Shown: positions 28,601 to 33,223 of the stretch, one piece after another
Layout of the letters: the number at the start of each line of letters is the position of its first letter
Position numbering within the stretch: position 1 is the first letter of the stretch
Source: a virus
Strand: one strand, 5' to 3'
Length of the DNA: 33,223 nucleotides
Virus record (IMG/VR): IMGVR_UViG_3300034522_000044
Coordinates: 1 to 33,223 of that record
Translations under genes and position numbers: made by a program
The notes under the pieces: model-generated
Seen by the model: the letters and a program-made list of their open reading frames with translations, nothing else
What the model was told of the DNA's origin: nothing
The model's database searches: none

Positions 28601-29068
28601 ATGAAGCACTTACCCGTAACACTGGAGCAGCAAGAAATTGCACGTTATACGTTAAGCGACCTGGAGCAAATAAACAGAGCTGCGCAAAGCATATTTGATC
28701 GGCTGCGCACCTATTTGGCTGGTTCCGGCGCCAAGGACACGTGGGGCATATCTATCGAGTCAAAAGGCGACGGGCCGCTCATTGAGTTCAATACTCCTTT
28801 CGGCCCTACAAGGATGGTCCTTGTTCCCTTTACTGACGAAAGAGGAGTTCAAGCCCGATACGTCCTTGAAAAAGAAGCAACAAATAGCCTGGGGCACAGC
28901 TACTGGCATGACGTTTGGTCATTGAGGATAGACAAACATGGCAATGTTTATCAGGGTGAAGATTCAACGACGTCGTTCCCGGCCCGCCTGCAATTTATGG
29001 CTCAAGATGAATACATAGGCGGTGTCGCCTTATCCATCTTGTATGCCTCAGGTGCTGAAATCAGATAA
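28601..29068 (+). CDS. Hypothetical accessory protein
   Basis: 155 residues with a strong AGGAGG ribosome site 7 bases before ATG 28601, which fixes the start. Helical N-terminus (LEQQEIARYTLSDLEQINRA), then a beta domain (WGISIESKGDGPLIEFNTPF, TRMVLVPFTDERG, HDVWSLRIDKHGNVYQGED). More AT-rich codons than the terminase genes and its own terminator, so probably an inserted moron. No family recognised. Confidence 0.65.
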   Translation: MKHLPVTLEQQEIARYTLSDLEQINRAAQSIFDRLRTYLAGSGAKDTWGISIESKGDGPLIEFNTPFGPTRMVLVPFTDERGVQARYVLEKEATNSLGHSYWHDVWSLRIDKHGNVYQGEDSTTSFPARLQFMAQDEYIGGVALSILYASGAEIR

Positions 29069-29084
29069 TTCAGCCCATCCGCTC

Positions 29085-29112
29085 AGCCTCGCCCAGTGCG
29101 GGGCTTTTTATT
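29085..29112 (+). terminator. Rho-independent terminator
   Basis: Stem AGCCTCGC/GCGGGGCT (one T-G pair), 5-base loop, then TTTTT. Ends the accessory unit 28115-29068. Confidence 0.8.
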
Positions 29113-29126
29113 GAGTGAAATTCAAC

Positions 29127-29195
29127 ATGGCAACCAAGCAACCCGACTGGGAGGCAATCGAACGCGCCTACCGGGCCGGGTTGCATTGTGGTTAG
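29127..29195 (+). pseudogene. N-terminal remnant of a terminase small subunit
   Basis: Reads MATKQPDWEAIERAYRAG then LHCG and a stop. The first 18 residues are the typical start of HTH-type small terminase subunits, which continue with LLSVREIA and a helix-turn-helix. Everything after residue 18 is missing and replaced by the region of the small minus-strand membrane gene. A complete, unrelated small subunit (DUF2280) lies 0.9 kb further on. Confidence 0.7.
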
Positions 29196-29329
29196 AGTTT
29201 AAATATTTGCCATAGGGTGACGCCTCCTAGTACAAATATCAGCACTGTTTTCGGTGTGAGTCGCCCCGTTAGGTAAAGTCCAATCAAGATGACAAGAAGC
29301 GCCTTCGATATTATCTCTGTGTAGCTCAT
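29192..29329 (-). CDS. 45-residue two-helix membrane protein
   Basis: Short frame from ATG at 29329: MSYTEIISKALLVILIGLYL, TGRLTPKT, then VLIFVLGGVTLWQIF and KL. Two hydrophobic helices joined by a basic turn. AT-rich compared with both sides. It lies on the minus strand where the truncated terminase gene stops, and may have come in with the event that broke it. Weak AGGCGA ribosome site. 29330-29450 holds nothing else I can support. Confidence 0.5.
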   Translation of the reverse strand: MSYTEIISKALLVILIGLYLTGRLTPKTVLIFVLGGVTLWQIFKL

Positions 29330-29450
29330 GCGTATCGCCTGTAATGAATGAGCTACCTATCCTCCACGCCTAATTCACTCCTGAGTGCTGTATTCGTACC
29401 ATTTTCCGGTCTGAATTAAACGTGCTGTCGCTTCAAAGATCAGGTGAGCA

Positions 29451-30074
29451 ATGAACAGACCGATCCCTCCCGCATCACTGATTGAGCTGTCGGAGCTATC
29501 CGACGTCGGTATTCGACTGACTCCAGCCACAGAGGTTTGGGAATGGCTCCAAGCCGAGATTCTTGCCGACACCGGCAGCATTCACAACGAAGACCATGCC
29601 CATCTACTGGATGCAGACATCCGTGTGATGTGGGCGTCGTCGAGCTTCACCAAGCAGGGCCGCGCTGTCCTGGGCCAAGCCGAGCAGGTAGCGTTCCGCG
29701 CCGGCGGTTGGCAGAAAGCCCGGATGGAGCAACAGATGCGTGATTGGTTCGGCGATGTGCCGGACTTCATCATCACCCTGGCCGCTGACTACTGCTCTGA
29801 GTGCAGCGACACCGACTTCTGCGCTCTGGTGGAGCATGAGCTCTATCACATTGCCCAGGCGACCGATAAGTACGGTCAGCCAGCTTTCACCCAGGAAGGC
29901 TTGCCCAAGCTTGAGATGCGCGGACACGACGTTGAAGAGTTCGTCGGTGTGGTTCGCCGCTATGGTGCAAGCCCTGACGTTCAAGCGTTGGTGGATGCTG
30001 CAAACAGTCCTTCTGAGGTGGGGAAATTGAACATTGCGAGGGCCTGCGGAACCTGTCTGCTCAAGTCGGCCTGA
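29451..30074 (+). CDS. Putative phage metallopeptidase
   Basis: 207 residues. The motif H129-E130-L-Y-H133 (VEHELYHIAQ) is a gluzincin-like HExxH zinc site, with a possible third ligand in MRGHDVEEF. Family: putative phage metallopeptidase, known next to terminase genes. Upstream, VMWASSSFTKQGRAVLGQAE is the conserved N-terminal region. Precise substrate unknown; processing of a virion or host protein is possible. Directly upstream of the small terminase gene. Confidence 0.85.
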   Translation: MNRPIPPASLIELSELSDVGIRLTPATEVWEWLQAEILADTGSIHNEDHAHLLDADIRVMWASSSFTKQGRAVLGQAEQVAFRAGGWQKARMEQQMRDWFGDVPDFIITLAADYCSECSDTDFCALVEHELYHIAQATDKYGQPAFTQEGLPKLEMRGHDVEEFVGVVRRYGASPDVQALVDAANSPSEVGKLNIARACGTCLLKSA

Positions 30075-30106
30075 TTCCATGACAGGTATTGACGGATGAC
30101 AACCAT

Positions 30107-30583
30107 ATGGCAGTACTACGAAGCGAGGTCAAAGCCTTCATCGTTCAGGCTCTGGCCTGCTTCGATACGCCGTCCCAGGTGGTAGCAGCGGTCAAGACAG
30201 AATTCGGGATTGAGATCACCCGACAGCAATGCGAAACGCACGACCCGACAAAGTTTGCCGGGCAGAAGCTCGGCAAGACCTGGGTGGACCTGTTCCACGC
30301 TGCTCGCAAGCGATTCCGTGAAGAGACAACCGATATCCCCATTGCCAATCGCGCGTACCGACTTCGCGGTCTTGGGCGGCTGGCCGAGAAGGCTGAGAGC
30401 ATGCGCAACCTGGCGCTGACTGCTCAGTTGTATGAGCAGGCCGCCAAAGAAGTGGGCGATGCCTACGTGAATCGCCGCCTTGAACTTGAAAAGCCTTTGG
30501 GCTCCCACGCTGACCAGCAGCACGCCGTTGCTGAGTACACCCTGGAGCCTGATGAGAATGTCCCCGCTACCCCGTACCTATGA
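30107..30583 (+). CDS. DUF2280 protein, probable terminase small subunit
   Basis: 158 residues from ATG 30107 (MAVLRSEVKAFIVQALACFD), the usual family start; a TTG at 30089 is less likely. The N-terminal 60 residues (TPSQVVAAVKTEFGIEITRQ, QCETHDP) form an HTH-like head; the rest is coiled coil (AEKAESMRNLALTAQLYEQA). DUF2280 sits before the large terminase in many Pseudomonas phages, so it should recognise pac or cos DNA. Overlaps terL by 26 bases. Confidence 0.8.
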   Translation: MAVLRSEVKAFIVQALACFDTPSQVVAAVKTEFGIEITRQQCETHDPTKFAGQKLGKTWVDLFHAARKRFREETTDIPIANRAYRLRGLGRLAEKAESMRNLALTAQLYEQAAKEVGDAYVNRRLELEKPLGSHADQQHAVAEYTLEPDENVPATPYL

Positions 30584-31877
30584 CCCGCCGGTAAAGCTGA
30601 CGCCCAAGCAGGCGAACATTTACTGCTGGGGCTTCCAGCCTGAGGCCCGCTTCCGCGATGCGGTGTGTGGTCGACGGTTCGGCAAGACATTTTTGGGCAA
30701 AGCTGAGATGCGCCGCGCAGCTCGACTGGCTGCTGAGTGGGGCGTGAGCGTCGAGGACGAGATCTGGTACGGCGCGCCTACGTTCAAGCAGGCCAAGCGC
30801 GTGTTCTGGCGCCGGCTGAAGCAGGCGATCCCTGAAGCGTGGCGTGCACACCGCCCGAACGAAACTGAATGCTCGATCACGCTCAAGTCTGGCCACGTCA
30901 TGCGTGTGGTCGGGCTCGACAATTACGACAACTTGCGCGGCTCCGGTCTGTTCTTCGTCTTGGTGGATGAGTGGGCGGACTGCCCGTGGGAAGCATGGGA
31001 AGAAGTCCTTCGGCCGATGCTCTCGACCTGCCAATACTCGATACCGGGCATCGGCATGCGAAAAGGTGGTCACGCGCTGCGCATCGGCACGCCGAAGGGC
31101 TTCAACCATTGCTACGACACGTTCCTTGATGGCCGGCCAGGCCATGAGCCCGATCACAAGAGTTGGCTCTACACCTCGCTCGACGGTGGCAACGTTCCGG
31201 CTGAAGAGCTGGAAGCTGCCCGCCGCAAGATGGACCCTCGGACCTTCCGGCAAGAATACGAGGCCAGCTTCGAGAACTACCAGGGCGTCGTCTACTACAC
31301 GTTCAATCGTGAGGTGAACCGAACCAGCGAGACGATCAAGCGCGGCGAGGCGCTGCACATCGGCATGGACTTCAACGTCATGAAGATGGCCGCCGTGGTT
31401 CATGTCATCCGTGACGATCTGCCATTGGCCCTCAGCGAGTTCTCCGAGGTGCGTGACACACCGGAGATGATCGAGAAGATCAAGCTTCGCTTCCCTGATC
31501 ACAGCATTGCGATCTACCCAGACGCCAGCGGCCAGAACACAAGCAGCAAGAGCGCGAGCGAGTCTGATCTATCACTGCTCAGGAAGGCTGGTTTCACCGT
31601 AGTGGTGGATTCGACCAACCCCGCGGTTAAAGACAGGGTCAACGCCATGTGCGCAATGTTCGCCAACACGTATGGCGAGCACCGCTACCTGGTCAACGTT
31701 GACCAATGCCCGAAATATACGCAGTGCCTGGAGCGGCAGATCTACACGGATAAGGGTGAGCCCGACAAGAAGGCCGGATACGACCACCTCGTGGACGCCC
31801 CTGGCTACTTCATTGCCAAGCGCTACCCGATCAAAACACGCACAGGCGGAACACGCCGAATTGGAGGCTTGGCCTGA
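30558..31877 (+). CDS. terL: Terminase large subunit
   Basis: 439 residues (ATG 30558; ATG 30552 is possible). ATPase: Walker A variant GRRFGKT (38-44), Walker B VLVDE (134-138), and a coupling motif near RIGTPKGFN. Nuclease domain: Asp in GMDFNVMKMA, Asp in YPDASGQN and Asp in DHLVDAPGYF, the RNase H-like metal triad. It packages DNA into the prohead and cuts the concatemer. Its stop shares bases with the portal start (TGATG). Confidence 0.95.
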   Translation: MSPLPRTYDPPVKLTPKQANIYCWGFQPEARFRDAVCGRRFGKTFLGKAEMRRAARLAAEWGVSVEDEIWYGAPTFKQAKRVFWRRLKQAIPEAWRAHRPNETECSITLKSGHVMRVVGLDNYDNLRGSGLFFVLVDEWADCPWEAWEEVLRPMLSTCQYSIPGIGMRKGGHALRIGTPKGFNHCYDTFLDGRPGHEPDHKSWLYTSLDGGNVPAEELEAARRKMDPRTFRQEYEASFENYQGVVYYTFNREVNRTSETIKRGEALHIGMDFNVMKMAAVVHVIRDDLPLALSEFSEVRDTPEMIEKIKLRFPDHSIAIYPDASGQNTSSKSASESDLSLLRKAGFTVVVDSTNPAVKDRVNAMCAMFANTYGEHRYLVNVDQCPKYTQCLERQIYTDKGEPDKKAGYDHLVDAPGYFIAKRYPIKTRTGGTRRIGGLA

Positions 31878-33223
31878 TGCCAGTGCAATCGACAAACCCC
31901 GACTACGACGCGCACATCGCGGAGTGGGAGATGATGGACGACGCGCTCGAGGGTGAGTGCGCCGTGAAGCGTAACGAGCGCAACCTGCCCAAGCCGAGCG
32001 GTATGGTTGAGGCCGAGAAGATCGACGCCGCGGGCAACAAGTACCTCTACGAGAACTACACCAGCCGGGCTCAGTACGAGCATTGGGTGCGCGACTCGTT
32101 GCGTTCGATGATGGGGCTGGTGTCTCGGCTGATTCCTGAGATCGAACTACCGTCTGGCCTGAAAGGGCTGGAGGACAACGCCACAGCCGACGGCTTCGGC
32201 CTGAAGCAGTTGTTCTTCCGGATGGTGCGCCAGGCCATTTCCCACGGCCGGGTACCGCTGGTGGTGAACATCGACGAGAGCGGCGAGCCATACTTCTCGA
32301 CGTACGCCACCCGCAACGCCATAAATTGGGACACTGCTGATCAGGGCGGACGGCAGGATCTGGTCCTTTCGGTGTTCCGCGAGTTTCGCAAGAAGGGCGG
32401 CGATCGCTACAGCCACGATTGCGACACGGTTTTCCGGGAGTTCTTTATGCTGGGCGATGTTTGCTACACCTCGGTGCGAAATGAAGGCGGCGAGCTGGTC
32501 GAGGACGAAAAGCCGCTGGGCACCACCGGAACTGACAACCGCTTGGTCAAAGGCCTGCCATACCTGCCCGTGATCTACTGCGGTTCGACCGACAACTCCC
32601 CGGATGTTGATGAGGTGCCGCTGCTGACCATGGCGCGGGCCGCATTGAAGTCCTACCAGATCAGCGCTGACTACTTCAGCTCTCTGCATCAGACCAGTCA
32701 CCCGCAACCGTGGGTTTCCGGTCTGGATGAGGCTGTAGAGCTGAGTGTGACTGGTCCTTCGGCAGCATGGGACCTTGGCCCAAGCGGCAAGGCTGAATAT
32801 CTGGAGTTCAAGGGCACTGGCATTGAAGCCAACCGCAAAGCGATGGATGACCAGAAGAACGCCGCGCTTGAGGCAGGCGCCAAGGTCATGGACGTGGCCG
32901 GCACTGAGTCGGGCGAGGCGCGCAAAACGCGTCAGAACGACCAGCACGCCACGTTGCACAGCATCGTCATCACGGTGGCCGAGGCGGTGGAGCAAGGCTT
33001 GCGGTACGCAGCCGAGTGGAAGGGCTACGACCCCAAGCAGGTCAAGTTCAAGGTAAATCCTGAGTTCGTGACCCCGGTGGTCGACGCCCAAGTGCTCGCC
33101 GAACTGCTCAAGGGCGTGATGGCCGGCACGATCAGCGCCGACACCTACTGGCAGTACCTCACCACCGGCAAGCTGCCGGAGCGCCCATACGAAGACGAAG
33201 CCGATCTGATCAGCGATGAGCGC
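31877..33223 (+). CDS. Portal protein (DUF4055), C-terminus cut by window edge
   Basis: 449 residues in the window, frame open at the right edge. The sequence (WVRDSLRSMMGLVSRLIPEI; FGLKQLFFRMVRQAISHGRV; SHPQPWVSGLD; EAGAKVMDVAGTESGEARKT; HSIVITVAEAVEQGLRYAAEW) is typical of the DUF4055 portal family of siphophages and podophages. It forms the dodecameric DNA channel at the head vertex and is the docking site for terminase. A small part of the C-terminus is missing. Confidence 0.85.
   Translation, partial: MPVQSTNPDYDAHIAEWEMMDDALEGECAVKRNERNLPKPSGMVEAEKIDAAGNKYLYENYTSRAQYEHWVRDSLRSMMGLVSRLIPEIELPSGLKGLEDNATADGFGLKQLFFRMVRQAISHGRVPLVVNIDESGEPYFSTYATRNAINWDTADQGGRQDLVLSVFREFRKKGGDRYSHDCDTVFREFFMLGDVCYTSVRNEGGELVEDEKPLGTTGTDNRLVKGLPYLPVIYCGSTDNSPDVDEVPLLTMARAALKSYQISADYFSSLHQTSHPQPWVSGLDEAVELSVTGPSAAWDLGPSGKAEYLEFKGTGIEANRKAMDDQKNAALEAGAKVMDVAGTESGEARKTRQNDQHATLHSIVITVAEAVEQGLRYAAEWKGYDPKQVKFKVNPEFVTPVVDAQVLAELLKGVMAGTISADTYWQYLTTGKLPERPYEDEADLISDER

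Noticed and set aside
29375-29581. 68-residue minus-strand frame overlapping the metallopeptidase start
   Set aside because: Mostly antisense to a well-supported gene; only its last residues (LIFEATARLIQTGKWYEY) look protein-like, with no usable start.
30567-31502. Long minus-strand open frame (311 residues)
   Set aside because: Antisense to the large terminase, whose motifs are complete; composition is typical of a shadow frame.
32147-33091. Long minus-strand open frame (314 residues)
   Set aside because: Antisense to the portal gene; no start signal or motif.
1-33223. CRISPR arrays, tRNA or rRNA genes, insertion sequences
   Set aside because: Looked for regular spacer repeats, cloverleaf ends and transposase motifs; none seen. 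The iterons and terminator repeats are not CRISPR.

Overview
The window is most of a lambdoid temperate phage genome, most likely a prophage of a Pseudomonas in or near the P. fluorescens group. The host call is inference from gene style and GC-rich codon use; no chromosomal gene is visible. The window starts inside the tyrosine integrase, whose last residues are cut off at the left edge, and ends inside the portal gene at the right edge. The tail genes and both attachment sites are therefore outside the window.

Layout. (1) 1-15035, leftward early operon: integrase, excisionase-like gene, a nuclease-like protein, a DUF4406 gene broken by an in-frame stop, a large C5 cytosine methyltransferase, an NdpA/YejK nucleoid protein, and a recombination block (Gp157, Rad52-like annealing protein, GHKL ATPase). 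Isolated plus-strand genes interrupt it (1655, 2980, 3511, perhaps 4757, 7084, 8506, 9990). Two of these have a near-identical 55-bp element upstream. (2) 15036-15700: a structured leader of about 370 nt with a boxA, then promoter PL overlapped by two operators. (3) 15714-20386, accessory block on the minus strand: an HTH regulator, several small exported proteins separated by near-identical terminator repeats, a nucleotidyltransferase plus partner pair, and duplicated small genes with a leftover repressor tail between them. (4) 20395-21925, immunity region: CI-like S24 repressor, three operators at exactly 25-bp spacing, promoter PR, Cro-like and CII-like genes. (5) 21941-25704, rightward early operon: truncated Bro-N gene, an O-like initiator gene carrying a five-iteron origin, a probable loader, NinB-like, NinG and a protein in the antiterminator Q position. 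(6) 25715-33223, late region: possible PR' and tR', Com-like protein, holin-like genes, accessory genes, a terminase small-subunit remnant, a phage metallopeptidase, DUF2280 small terminase, large terminase and portal.

How it works together. The repressor should bind the shared 12-bp operator (TAGG-N-AT-N-CCTA) at both PL and PR to hold lysogeny. RecA-stimulated self-cleavage at Ala-Gly would release both operons. PL then makes the recombination, methylation and excision functions, PR makes the replication genes, and the late promoter drives lysis, packaging and head genes.

The least explained parts are the NTase plus partner pair (18060-19447), the cassettes of exported proteins (16501-17953), the nine-repeat methyltransferase, the GHKL ATPase beside the annealing protein, and the structured PL leader.
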